From the NCBI GenBank assembly GCA_027924585.1, contig BSBM01000252.1, forward strand, positions 5,394,001-5,458,000: a DNA stretch of 64,000 nt. Direction: 5' to 3'. The notes below the pieces were generated by a model that did not search any database, was not told where the DNA came from, and worked only from the letters and a program-made list of their open reading frames with translations. Source of the DNA: Larix kaempferi (lineage: Eukaryota > Streptophyta > Pinopsida > Pinales > Pinaceae). Positions 43,258-54,045 of the stretch are shown piece by piece. Position 1 is the first letter of the stretch. The number at the start of each line of letters is the position of its first letter. Both the position numbers and the translations under genes were made by a program.

Positions 43258-46200
43258 GATTGCCCCCTGATGTGTGAGGGCAGGAGCTCATCGTATGGCC
43301 AATAGACATCATAGTTCTTTTGTCTTTTTCCTAGGGTTTGGGGAAGAGAAGAGACCGGTTGGAGACTGGATCAACGACCCTTGGAAGCTGCAAAAACAAA
43401 AAATATTACATGGCCTCAATATGAATGAGGAATAATCTCTGATAATTGACGAGGTAGGCATACCCATGCTCGTATCAAGACATATACATAACAATTAGTC
43501 CCAAGAAGGGGGACCTAAATAAGACATAAAAAATCTGTTGGTACATCATAATGGTCCAAAGGGGACACTATTTTGGGATGTACTCATGATCATAACATGA
43601 CTTATCTCAATAACTAATACACTAGAATAAAGTGACAACCGTTCTGAATAAGGTTTCAGAAGGGTTAATGAACTGCTGAAACTGAAGGTGTCCAACATCT
43701 GTAGGGACTCAATGACTGTGAGTCATCTCTGAGAAGTACATGTAATTGTATACTCAAAGAAGTACATGTAATTGTATACTCAAGGGAGTATAAAACTGGG
43801 GTACATCGGAATACTGTCACCATGCGCAACTCGGATATCTATAGAAAAAATGTAACTGGTTGTTTCCATAGGTAGACTCTCAAATGTGGAAGAGTCAGGT
43901 GGCATCTGGGGTCTTGAACAAATAACTGAACGGACCAATACCCTGTGCGAGTCTCAACGATGCGATCAAGGTGTTGAAGTCGAGCATGTGAAAAACAACC
44001 ATTTGGAGAGGCACTGAGGACTCTTCTCAAAATGATTCGTAGGCACTCATCATAAATGGTGATGAGTCCAAGACACAGGGACCTCTAGGTCTATCCTCTG
44101 GAATAAATTTGGGTGTCGTCGACAGAGGTGGACCAGCAACTAACAAGGCAATGATGTTTCCTTGATAGGAGCACGAGGTGCAGAACTGAAGTGTGGTAGT
44201 GCTGGATTGTAGGACTGACATACTTGTGGGGATGGGAAGTAACGGGGGTCATAGAGTGGGTAGACTCAAACTTCCTTTGTTCAGAGCATGATGACATGGT
44301 TGACCTGGCAGCGTAGGGGACTGATTTGTAGATGTGGGGATCATAGCTTTTAGGGACTGAAGGGTATGTATTGAATCTGGGGGGTCAAGCTGATGGGTGT
44401 TGTCGAGGGATTCTCAGGGTGACATACTGCAAAATACTCTAAACAAAGGCGACCAAAATGGGGAAGCTGCCATATGAGTAGACGTGATCTGTTGTGGCAT
44501 CGAGAAGCACCATTGGATCCTTCTTCATAGTTTTAATGAGCTCCAAGAAGGGATAAAAGTGTGCTCTAAATGGTACTGTCCTGTGAATTTTGTGAGCCCA
44601 ACACTATTCATGCTCATGGGTGCTTTCATTTTTAAGGAGTCTGAAAATGATAAGAAGACTCTGCAGTGGTTATGAGTACCGTCCTGTGGGTTTTTATGAG
44701 CCCAAGATGGTGATTGCTCATGGTCACTTTCATGTTTAGAGAGTCTGAAAGCGGTAAGTGGACTCCATTGGTGTTCTTTTTCGTAGGTTAGTCTCCAAGG
44801 CCCGAAGAAGCATAAAATGATGCAAATGGAGAACTCTTCTAGCCGATGTGACTAGAGTATTCCTTTTTCGTAATTAGTCTATAAGGTCCGGAAAAGGGGT
44901 AAACTTATACCATGTAGACACCCTTTCAGATATGTTTAGCGAGCATGAAAGGAAGAAAGGTTGCTCGGCAATATTTTCATTGTTTTAGGAGTCAGAAAAG
45001 AGCTTAACAGAAACTCCTTAAGTGCCTTTTTCATAAAAGGGATTGCTCGGCCCGAAAAATGGGTAAAACTATACCGAACAAAAAGGGATTGATGAGAGCG
45101 AGAAAAGGTCTCAAGCATCGTCATGAGTGCGGAATACTGAATCCAGTGACATAAAGATTGTCAAAAAGGGGCAACGACCAATGTGGCACGCAAATCGAGG
45201 TGATGACTGGCATTTTGAAAAAATGCCTGAAAATTATGGGGTGAGAGTGAGAAATGATCTCAAGCACCATCACGAGCGTGGAAAACTAAATCCGACGATA
45301 TCAAACTTGTCAAAAATGGACGATGACCGATGTGGCACGCAAACCGAGGCAACAAGGGGGCATGGGAAAAATGCCCAAAAACTCTGGGCGTGAGAGCGAG
45401 AAATGGTCTCAAGCGTCATCACGAGCGCGAAAAACTGAATTCGGCGATATAAGACTTGTTAAAAATGGAGAACGACCGATTTGGCACGTAAACCGAGGCA
45501 ACGAAGGGGAATGGAAAAAATGCCTGAAAAATCTGGGCATGAGAGCGAGAAATGATCTCAAGCGTCATCACGAGCACAGAAAACTGAATCCGGCGATATA
45601 AGACTCGTAAAAAATGGAGAACAGTCGATGTGGCATGCAAACCGAGGCAACGAGGGGGCATGGGAAAAATGCCCGAGAAATCTGGGCGTGAGAGCGAGAA
45701 ATGATCTCAAGCGTCATCACGAGCGCGAAAAACTGAATCTGGCGATATATTACTCATAAAAAATGGAGAAAGGCTGATGTGGCATGCAAACCAAGGAAAC
45801 AAGGGGGCATGGGAAAAATGCCTGAGAAATCTGGAGGTGAGAGCAAGAAATGATCTCAAGTGTCATCACCAGCATGGAAAACTGAGTCCGACGATATGAG
45901 ACTTGTAAAAAATGGAGGACAGCCGATGTGGCACTCAAACCGAGGTGATAAGTGGCATTTTGAAAAAATGCCCAAAAGTTATGGGTGTGAGAGCGAGAAA
46001 TTGTCTCAAGCATCATCACGGGCATGGAAATATGAATCCTGCAGTGCAATTGGTGCGAAAAACGAAGGTCATAAGGACTCCGAAATGGTCAAAGGAAATA
46101 ACTAGGTTAAAAAATGGCTACAAATGAAGGTGACCCCACCAAGCCAAGGATGTAGTGGTTGGCAGAAATGATGACCTGCAGAGGCGAAATACTATGTGTA

Positions 46201-46740
46201 TCAAATCAACTCAAATATACAAGTGACACGTGACCTCAAAAATGGTTGAGATCACGAATGGGAAAAAGTGAGCAAGGTTAATGACCTGCCCCCATATGAT
46301 GTGCATGGGGTTTGTGATTGTGGATCACATATGTGTTGGTTTGAACGATGGGCTCATTGAGGTGTTGAGATAGAGGTGATGGGGTAGGGTCAAAATGATT
46401 TATCATGCCCCCTATCCGAGGTTCGAGGTAATCTATTATGTCCCCGAACTCAGAGGTGTCAATGCAGTGCAGATGTTGTCTTAGAGAGGGATCAAGAGGG
46501 AATTGACCAACTACTGGAGGGGGGGTGTACCATGAGGCTGTGGGCCGTGGTGGCATACTGAAGTGATGATATGATGATGGGGGATTCCCCTTGTGGGGTG
46601 GATTCCCCTAGTATCTCCGATGAGAATCACGATGATGATGAGTATGCAAGGTTTTGGGCCTGCCCCCATGTTGTGGACATGTGGTTTCCTCGTCGATTTG
46701 AAAGGGTTGAACATGTGTGTCAAAGGGATCAATGGAAGGG
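43258..46740 (-). other. Tat-2 3' non-coding region
   Basis: About 3.5 kb with no convincing protein. It contains the Tat-1-like TGCTC/GAGTCTGAAAA module at 44611 and 44715, with a weaker copy at 44962, and the 149-bp array at 45094-46055. There is no antisense plant-mobile-domain gene, unlike Tat-1. Short minus-strand frames near 46278-46831 are Pro/His-rich and may be a degraded coding tail. Confidence 0.6.
45094..46055. repeat. 149-bp tandem repeat, six full and one partial copy
   Basis: The landmark GAGAGCGAGAAATG recurs at 45094, 45243, 45392, 45541, 45690, 45839 and 45989, a strict 149-150 bp period. Each unit also carries CTCAAGCGTCATCACGAGC, GGCGATATAAGACTTG and GATGTGGCACGCAAACCGAG. 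The copies are diverged from one another, with many CG/TG differences between units. Confidence 0.95.
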
Positions 46741-46745
46741 GCTGA

Positions 46746-47391
46746 CTAGACAGAGGGGTATCCAATGGAAATCGTGTAAATGGTGTTAATTTCTTCTGAG
46801 GAGGAAGATGGTGGGGGATGAATTTCCTCAATGAGAAGAGGGGATATATCTAGGTCAACATTATTCAACTCGTACAATGCTGCTTTGTAATCTGGGAGAT
46901 TGGGGCAGTGATGTGAATAATGGCCGTAGATTCTGCATATTGCACAAGGATGGTTTATGCACAATGATTTATCATGAGGTTGAGGGGGGGGGTTATAGTT
47001 TGACTACTGGAACGTTGGTGTCGTCATCCAACATATTCATGTGTTCTTGAAGTGTTGGTAACTGTGGACATTGATGGGTGGCATGGCCTATGTCGTCGCA
47101 CAAAGAGCACTTGGGGGGTATGTGATTTGTTGGGGGATTCTTAGCCAACTTGGGGGTCGCTGGGGGGGTGCGAGTTGTGGGTACAGTGGTGCAGGTTTGT
47201 GGACCTTTCCCCCAGTGTTTCGAAGTGGTGGGGGAGTATAATTGGATGTTGATGCCATAGTCACTATTGGGGGTGGTCTGTTTTGCAGATGAGTGACCGG
47301 AGGGGGTGGGTGGTTGGTAGTAGGGATAGGTTGTACCAGTTGTAAAATAACAGTCGGAGTCGACGGGGGGCTCGGAGCAGGTAAGTACCAT
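46746..47391 (-). pseudogene. Tat-2 downstream zinc-knuckle region (two CCHC motifs)
   Basis: Beyond the protease, in shifted frames, two canonical C-x2-C-x4-H-x4-C motifs appear: C-S-L-C-D-D-I-G-H-A-T-H-Q-C (about 47060-47105) and C-A-I-C-R-I-Y-G-H-Y-S-H-H-C (about 46895-46950). Both resemble the Gag zinc knuckle of this same element (near 48770). Position downstream of the protease is unusual. The two are not in the same frame, so at least one indel separates them. Confidence 0.75.
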
Positions 47392-48608
47392 ACAGGTATC
47401 CCTAATGTTAAACCAGGAAGGTTGAGTGTAGCCATTACTGGCGAACTGACAACTCCGGAAAATGGGAACAAGAACGGGATAGTATGAATTGGCATTGTGC
47501 GAATATGAGTAGGCACTGTGGGTGTTTGTTGTGGTGATGAAGGCTGCTGTGTGGTGTGAGATAGGGTGGACAAATCTGATGTTTTTGTTATAGGTAAAGG
47601 TGGTGAGATCGATGGAAATGTGGAATTCATAGGTGACTCAGTGTAGATTCCAGGACCAATTGACGACATAAATGATGTTGGTGCGGTTTGAATGGTTTGT
47701 TCAATCATTGGTAGCACATTTTGAGGGGCTGCGGGGGCATTAGGATCATAATATGTGAGTTGATCAATCTTGATAACATGTCCTTCATGTGTGAACATCA
47801 TGAGGTGAAAAACAGATGAAGCCACTGCTTTCATTTTGTACAAATAGCTACGTCCAAGAAGGCGGTTGTAGTCGAGTTGGGCATTGATCACTTCGATGTC
47901 GATAAGAACTAATTTGTCGCCTAGTTCTATGGGTATGTTCGCTAAGAGGCCTTGTGGTTGAGCTGAGCATCTGTCATAAGCTCGTAATTCTATGGTGGAT
48001 GGTTGTAATGCGAGGGAGCCAAGTTTCTGCCACACAAGGGTGGACATAACGCAGGTTGAAGCTCCTTCATCGATGATGCATTGATGCACAACAAGGTTTC
48101 AAATGTTTACTGATACTTGGAAAGCCAAATTTGATGGCAATCGAGGTTCGGCTTGGTCTAAGTCGAAAGCCATCATGTGTGTGTCGTCAGGGTCTACTCC
48201 TCCGATGGCGGATAGTAGTAGTTTTCGTTGTGCAGGGCATGTTTTCAGTACCTCTAAAGCAGACATCGCAGCGGAGGATTGTGCTAAGTCTTCTACGACG
48301 TTATAATTGGATGTTGCGCGAGCATTAGGATTGTTGTTAATCCTTTGCAAAGGGATGCGGGGGATTTTAGGTCCTCCGTCCAACGACATATTTGGTATGC
48401 GTAGTGGTTGATTTGGTGGAAGGGAGGTGGATGCGTTAGTGGGAGGATATCCTGGGGGAGGGCCGTACTGATTCCTATGAGTTTGGAGGTTAATGTCATT
48501 GTATGACATCATTAATAAATGGTGTGTGCCTGGATCCATGTGCTGATAATCAGTTGCGGCATAGGTGATTTGCTGCTGGGGTGTAGCAGATCCTTGTGGG
48601 GGATCCAT
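47088..48608 (-). pseudogene. Tat-2 retropepsin with Gag-linker and Pro-rich tail
   Basis: One frame from 48608 contains a linker with R-A-T-S-N-Y-N-V-V-E-D-L-A-Q (about 48290-48330; same as Tat-1 but with Gln where Tat-1 has a stop), then a stop near 48099, then the protease (48089-47088, 333 codons). Its active loop is D-E-G-A-S (residues 7-11 of that segment) and the second motif is LLGRSY (77-82). The C-terminal 200 residues are Pro/Thr/Ser-rich. It shares domain order with Tat-1. Confidence 0.85.
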
Positions 48609-48629
48609 AGGGCGAGTATTTACTACTCC

Positions 48630-50523
48630 CTAGTTTGGCAATGGGTTTTGTAATATCATGGGTTGCAGTTGATTAAGTGGAGCTCGATGTCCAGCGTGGC
48701 CCTGGCATTGGGCATCGTCAGCCCAAAGTTTACGTGCTTTCTCCAAATGGGGGCAGTTATGAGTGTAGTGTCCATAGACTCCACATATAGAACATGGATG
48801 GTTTGTTCTCAGGTTATTGTTTTTTTGGCTGCTTGGGATGACGATCAGGATTCTGGTTGGGAGGAGGAGCATTGTTATTAGTTGGAGGATTGGGAGGTGG
48901 TGGACCTTGATTATGTTGTTGGTTGTTGCCGCGGTTACGTCCTCTTCCACGGTTTTGTTGTCCACCCTTATTGCGTTGGTTTTTTTGATGTTGGGGCTGA
49001 TTGCGTTGTGTGTACACTTGCCCTTGAGTAGTAGGAGGATTTTGGGGTGCCGCAGGTGCGGGAGCAAGTTGCGGTGGATAATAAACTGGTGGGGTTGGAG
49101 GTGGTCCAGTTGCCTGCTGGGGTTGTTGGTAACCCTGAGGTATTGGATGTGTTGGGTTAGCTGGTGTAGCTTGTTGTGGGTAATACATTGGTTGTGCTGG
49201 TAAATGAATTGGGTTCTAGGTGGCTGGTTGGTTATAGTATGTGGGTGGAACATATGTCAATGGCGCTTTCCCATAGCAATGTTGTGGACAAGAGGGTCCA
49301 TGAGTGTGATGAGTCTGATTCGTTGGAGTGTACGAAGTTGTCACTCCAGAATCAGATGTAGCCCTAGAGAGGTCTAGGGAATTTATGGTGCTCACCATGC
49401 TAAAAGGTTTATTTTGTGCCATGACTTGGCCGATAATACCATTAGTGGCATGTGATGCCCCCAGAGCGTCACCGCGTGAAGAATCACCTCGTGGGGCATC
49501 TGGTATGATGGTGTAGAGATAGCCTGACTGGGCATAAATCAAGTCGAATTGCTGAGCTTTTAAGATAGCTTCTTCCTCTAACTGGGGTCATTCGGAAGCT
49601 ACGTCTTTTGCTATGAGGGGTAGGAGTGATTTAAGAAACCAGTCCAAAAATATACGGTCATCCAGTTTTATCTTATAGAGGCTACGATGCTTGCGCCACT
49701 CATGGATATGGTTGGTGATGTGGGTAGCTGTGTTTTGTCTGCAAGACAACAGTATTTCAACTCCTGCATCATAGCGTACAGGTAGCTGAAAAAACTAAAG
49801 GAAAGTGGAGGCGAGAGACATAAATGTATGGTGGGTCCCATGTGGTTGTTCGATGTACCACTTGGCTGCAAAGCCAGTGAATGTTTGTTGCAATAGTCTC
49901 AGTCGAATGGAGTCATCCACTATGGAGTTAGATGAACACCATAGGTGAAATGACATTATGTGGTTTTGGGGATCCTCCCCAGGTTTTCCTTCAAACTTGG
50001 GGATGTTCGAGGGGAGCTTTGTAGGCATGGGTGGCCATGTAGGGTTGTGCCTGATAGGATCGTTGGTTAGCCTGGCTAGGTCTGGTAAGTTCAGACTAGC
50101 CATGTAAGGTAAACTAGCAGATGGGTGTGGCATAGTGTCTGGGACATAACTATTAATGGTGGCATTATGTAGTGGTCTAGTAGCTCCTAAGGGAATGCTA
50201 TTTATTGAAGGTATGTGTCCTCCAACCGTTGTGGTTTGGTATGGGCCAGCATTCCCAAGTGCAACATGGGTTACACCGGGGTTAGGAATAGTGCCAGGAA
50301 TTCCTGGGATCTGGGTTGTGGTAATGAGAGGTGGTGTGATTTCTATGTTTGGCATACCCATAATAGGAGGTAGTCCTGTTTTGGGCTTACCTAAAGGTGG
50401 AGTGTCCCCTATATTAGGCATTCCTAAAGGGGTTGCTACCATGGATTGCACAGTAGTAGAAGGGTTTGTGGATGTATCTCCAATAGTACTGGTGAAAAGT
50501 GGGTCATATTGTGATCTAGCCAT
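48630..50523 (-). pseudogene. Tat-2 Gag
   Basis: From Met 50523: a Pro/Gly/Thr-rich N-terminus with repeated G-M-P-N-I patches, then the Gag core (A-S-L-N-L-P-D-L-A-R-L-T-N at about 50090, F-E-G-K-P-G-E-D-P, FHLWCSS), a TAG near 49795, the H-I-H-E-W-R-K-H patch, a TGA near 49588, a Gln/Pro-rich segment (49200-48830), then, after a one-base shift in an A7 run (48820-48826), the zinc knuckle C-S-I-C-G-V-Y-G-H-Y-T-H-N-C (about 48755-48800). A TAG at 48630-48632 precedes the protease frame. Confidence 0.88.
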
Positions 50524-51200
50524 GAGTTTGGTTGGTGATATTTCAGTAGGGTTTTCGGATTCAGCCTCAGAATCAGATGTGAAGTGAGGTGTGTCAGAAT
50601 TGGATGACTATGTGTTTGGCCGATGACGTGTCGAGTCAAGGGATAAGGCTCTACGTCGGTGACGTGTAGAGCCAAGTATGCCGAACTGAGGGGGTTCACC
50701 CTGAAGACGACGAGATCATCTTAAATTCTCAATGTTGAGAAATATTTTTAAAATTTTCAGTGTAAGGTGGTGATGTAAAAAACTCAAAACCCTAATGCAA
50801 CAATGAGTGCAAGAGGGGAGTGAAAAAATAAAGGCTCTCAGGCCAATGACCAACCTCAAAAAGCACTTATTATAGTAGCTATGCTATAATAAGTGGAGGG
50901 ATGCAACAAAATTGGTCAGAATACCAAAAGTCAAACAGTTTCTAGAAAAAAGGGGTGTTACTAGACCAAAGGTGGGTAATGTATCATGCAAACACCTAAC
51001 TAGAAGTATTGTGAGTCAACAAATGATATCCTCTGCAAGGTGATGAAATCCAAGTCAGACAATATAGAGTGTTGAATCAATGGCTAGATATCCCCCTACC
51101 GGGAGGGATACCGGGTAGACAATCCTAAAGAGTGGCAACTAGGATACCCCGTTCATGACACGTTCGGTTGGGTGAATCTGCAGTTTGGTTCTATCGTCGC

Positions 51201-51259
51201 TGTACACCCTCTTGGGTGTACACCAAGAACTTCGAAAGGTATCATTCAGTTACTGAATG
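51201..51259 (-). other. Two adjacent perfect hairpins in the Tat-2 leader
   Basis: TGTACACCC-TCTT-GGGTGTACA (51201-51222) has a 9-bp stem and a 4-nt loop. CATTCAGT-T-ACTGAATG (51243-51259) has an 8-bp stem. They survive intact in an element with about 3% LTR divergence. Confidence 0.75.
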
Positions 51260-52023
51260 GATTGCGGTATTCCACTTAGACTTTCGGAACCAGTCTGGCT
51301 ACTTCAACCCTCCTAAGGGAGAGGCCTTCCCGATAAATTGGTTGATAACCGTGTCAAAATTATAAGGGATTTTGGTACCGTAGAGGACAACCACTATGTC
51401 TCAAATGTAATAATTGAGGGGTGTTATTGGAACACCTATCCCCTCAATTCTACCTAACTACAAAATTCTTTTAAGTGCTCCCGAAGTGGGGTTAAAAGTT
51501 TGTTGAGTTTAAGGTAAATTTTAAGGCTCAATTTAAATTATGTGGCAGAGTGGGTGCAAGTGTGGTATTTAAACTGAAATTGATTTGCCTCGCTTGGGCG
51601 ATTGATTACAAATGAAAGAAAAGATGCTTCCAGTTTTGCAAAAAATAAAGGCGTTTTTGAAATGTAAATGCTTGAAAAAACTATTAAAAAATAATGGATC
51701 TTTGAAATAATTTGAAGGAAAGAAAATAACATAAATATTTCAAGAAATAATTGGATCTCTTAAAAGTTGCTTGGGCAAAGTATCGAGCAAATAAACAGTA
51801 AAACCTTGAGATAAATAAAATGCATAAAATCTCTCTTTCAATTACTGAAATTTTTTAAAAAGACTTTTAATGGAGCATTATAAATAGTAAAAGATTTAAT
51901 ATCGTTGTAAAAATGCAGAAAAATTAATGCTGTAAAATATGCTAAATGGATAGAAAATACAGCAAAAATAATTTCAAAAAATTGGCCAAATTCAAAAAAA
52001 CTGCATCGTGGGTTTTGGGAAAA

Positions 52024-52255
52024 CAGCCGCGATGTGCAGCACGGGTTTTAGTCGCGCAGTCGAAATGTGCAGCGCGGGTTTTGGCCACGAAGCCGCTATG
52101 TGTAGTGCGGGTTTATGTCACACAGTCGCGATGTGCAGCGTGGAAAATGGCCACGAAGCCGCGATGTGCAGCGCGTAAAAATGGCCGCGAAGCCACGACG
52201 TGCCGTGCAGAAAAAAGCCGCGAGGTCACGATGAGGCGCGCGACTGTCGGGCAAA
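52024..52255. repeat. 33-bp CpG-rich tandem repeat, about seven copies
   Basis: Units contain CGATGTGCAGCGCGGG and GGCCACGAAGC and repeat every 33 bp. GC content is strikingly high against the AT-rich flanks. The unit length is a multiple of three, so an 11-residue Cys/Ala/Arg repeat can be read, but that frame is on the strand opposite to the element's genes. Confidence 0.88.
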
Positions 52256-52459
52256 AAACCGCGAGGCGAAAGCCGAAAAACGGACACCGAAAAACGAAAC
52301 CGAAAATGGAAATTTCAGGATGTTAATGGCAATAAAAGGGGCCAAGATCTAGAACAACAGTGGATCTGCTGTCTAGGATGGCAGATCTATGAATAAAAAT
52401 TATTAAAACTAAGAAAAACTAAGATCTAAAGCAAAACACTGAGATCTAAGAATTCAAAG

Positions 52460-52474
52460 CCAGCAGAGTCGCCA
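52460..52474 (-). other. Tat-2 primer binding site
   Basis: Minus-strand TGGCGACTCTGCTGG lies five bases inside the 5' LTR. The type is that reported for Tat/Ogre elements (tRNA-Arg, from memory). Confidence 0.82.
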
Positions 52475-52479
52475 AAAAC

Positions 52480-53167
52480 TATTGGCTTGGTTTTACAACC
52501 AAGCTTTGTGCAATGGGCACCTATCAACAATGTGATAGCAGTTTCAATATAGAAGCAAAAACAATTATAAATCTGAATCTAACATGTGCATATAACAATA
52601 AACTTGAAAAGATTTAAGAACAAGAACAAGAAACAAAATAAAAAAATGACTTTTGTATTATAATACCTCAAATGGTGAGGATGTTTGGTGTTGAGAAGCT
52701 CCAAGGTTGAGATGCTCCAGGCTCCAATGGTCTCTTCTCCAAGATTGCTACAATGGTCAAAGAACTCAAGAGATATTTTGATAGCATGAGGATAGGATGA
52801 TGGATGGATGGAAAGTGAGGAGCCCCTACCACCTTTTTATAGTTTTTGGTGGTGGGGAATACCATTATGGTTTTGAGGAAACCAATGGTATTGACCAACA
52901 TGGTTTAGGTGCCTTTTCCTTCCTTTTTCCTTTTTTGAATATTTTGAATATTTTTATTTCCTTTTTAATATTTTTGGGAATTATGGACCCTTTTTGAGGG
53001 TTTTTTATGTTTTTTGAGGAAAAATATTCATTTTGAGGAGAAAAAGGGGTGTATTATGGTCTTTTGGTGACCTTTTGATGGCTTTAGAGGCTCAAATGGT
53101 GGACAAGTGGACAAATGGGTCATGTGAATAAGTAAATGAGCTAGTGAGCACTTTTTCGGTGTTAACA
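52480..53167 (-). repeat. Tat-2 5' LTR (right)
   Basis: Pairs with 42571-43257. It starts TATTGGCTTGG on the plus strand (TG changed to TA) and ends GGTGTTAACA. Flanked by cgaag, the target duplication. Confidence 0.94.
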
Positions 53168-53460
53168 CGAAGTAATTGAAATTGTCGATGACAACAATCC
53201 TTATCCAGCACTGCTGGGTATCGATTGGGCAATGACAAACTCCACAATTATCAATATGAAGACAATGAAAATGATATTTGAAGGCAATGATATAAGGGTC
53301 GTCGCACCACTGGACCCTTCGCAAGGGGAGTGCTATGTTGAACCAATTCAAGAGGAGTACAGAGCTCAAGATATCGACCACATCTACAAGATGACAACAA
53401 ATGCTACAGATTATACTCATCCTATGGCGGACGGAATGCTCAGCTAGCACTGTGATAGCT
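53168..53460 (+). pseudogene. Gyp-5 retropepsin, C-terminal part
   Basis: Resumes directly after Tat-2: E-V-I-E-I-V-D-D-N-N-P-Y-P-A-L-L-G-I-D-W-A (about 53172-53232), which contains the L-L-G-I-D second hallmark of retropepsins, then a helical tail to a TAG at 53445-53447. Confidence 0.88.
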
Positions 53461-53589
53461 CTTGCATCACAGACTATGAAGCATGCTTAGAAAATTGACA
53501 ACATAGAATGCATGAAGTATCTTCCAAGAGATGTGCGACAATTACAAAGTCACTCCATTGGATTGGAAAATAGGTAAGTCCAATCCCCA

Positions 53590-54045
53590 CTTATGATGGT
53601 ATAGCTAACATTTATTCATTTATCAAAGAATACACTGCAACAGTTGCAGATGAACATCACATCTCAACATTAGATATGGCACTGCGTGAGACACCTACCA
53701 GATGGTGGGCTACACACAAGAAGACACTCATAACTTGGGACCAATGCAGAATAAAGATGCAAATTAGGTTTGCTAATAAGGTCACACTACCTTTTAACAA
53801 ATACAATGGCCAGACGAATCCAGAAGATCATGTTGTAGCATGTGTAGCAGCTTGGGAAGAAAGACCATAGACAGAGTGGGTACATCTCTTTGTCCATACG
53901 CTCGAGGAGCCTATTCCAAAGAAATGGTATCTCTAGTAGGAGCTGTGCAGAAGAACCGAGGATTGGTCTATCCTCACTACGAGTTTTCAGAAAGCCTTTA
54001 GATTTGAAGATGACCATCCTAGTATCAATGAGGCATTGCAGTGTA
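53590..54045 (+). pseudogene. Second Gag-like domain of Gyp-5, between protease and RT
   Basis: Frames at 53590-53870 and 53870-54045 carry a pattern resembling the retrotransposon Gag core: helices with S-F-I-K-E-Y, L-R-E-T-P-T-R-W-W, then K-Y-N-G-Q-T-N-P-E-D-H-V, W-V-H-L-F-V-H-T-L-E and S-F-Q-K-A-F. This is separate from the Gag at 39720-42125 and lies after the protease. Stops near 53868 (TAG) and 53935 (TAG TAG) interrupt it. I recall similar sequence upstream of RT in gymnosperm gypsy elements. Confidence 0.65.

Larger units (their letters stand above)
50524..52459 (-). other. Tat-2 5' leader with hairpins and CpG-rich repeats
   Basis: Nearly 2 kb without a convincing coding frame. It contains perfect hairpins at 51201-51222 and 51243-51259, and a 33-bp CpG-rich tandem repeat at 52024-52255 close to the PBS. 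Elsewhere it is strongly AT-rich (51480-51960). Leader roles such as dimerisation, packaging and regulation are inferred from position only. Confidence 0.6.
42571..53167 (-). mobile_element. Tat-2, 10.6-kb non-autonomous Tat-like element
   Basis: LTRs at 42571-43257 and 52480-53167 differ by about 22 positions by eye (about 3%). Flanks tgaag (42566-42570) and cgaag (53168-53172) are a 5-bp target duplication with one later mutation. Deleting the element rejoins the Gyp-5 protease in frame. Minus orientation is set by the PBS beside the right LTR and the G-rich tract beside the left one. It encodes Gag and a retropepsin and, further downstream, two extra zinc knuckles. There is no RT, RNase H or integrase. 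Confidence 0.95.

Noticed and set aside
45127-46127. Several 70- to 100-residue frames on both strands around 45.1-46.1 kb
   Set aside because: All lie in the 149-bp repeat array and change frame between units; no conserved product results.
46278-46831. Pro/His-rich minus-strand frames downstream of the last Tat-2 zinc knuckle
   Set aside because: They may be a decayed tail of the Tat-2 coding region, but frames shift and no motif supports a separate gene.
48817-49203. 128-residue plus-strand frame rich in Leu, Val and Trp
   Set aside because: It is the complement of the Gln/Pro-rich Tat-2 Gag segment; the hydrophobic look comes from reading Pro/Gln codons backwards.
52024-52255. CRISPR-like regular repeats (33 bp)
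   Set aside because: Units are contiguous with no unique spacers, in a plant retrotransposon leader. It is an ordinary tandem repeat; the same applies to the 149-bp and 75-bp arrays.
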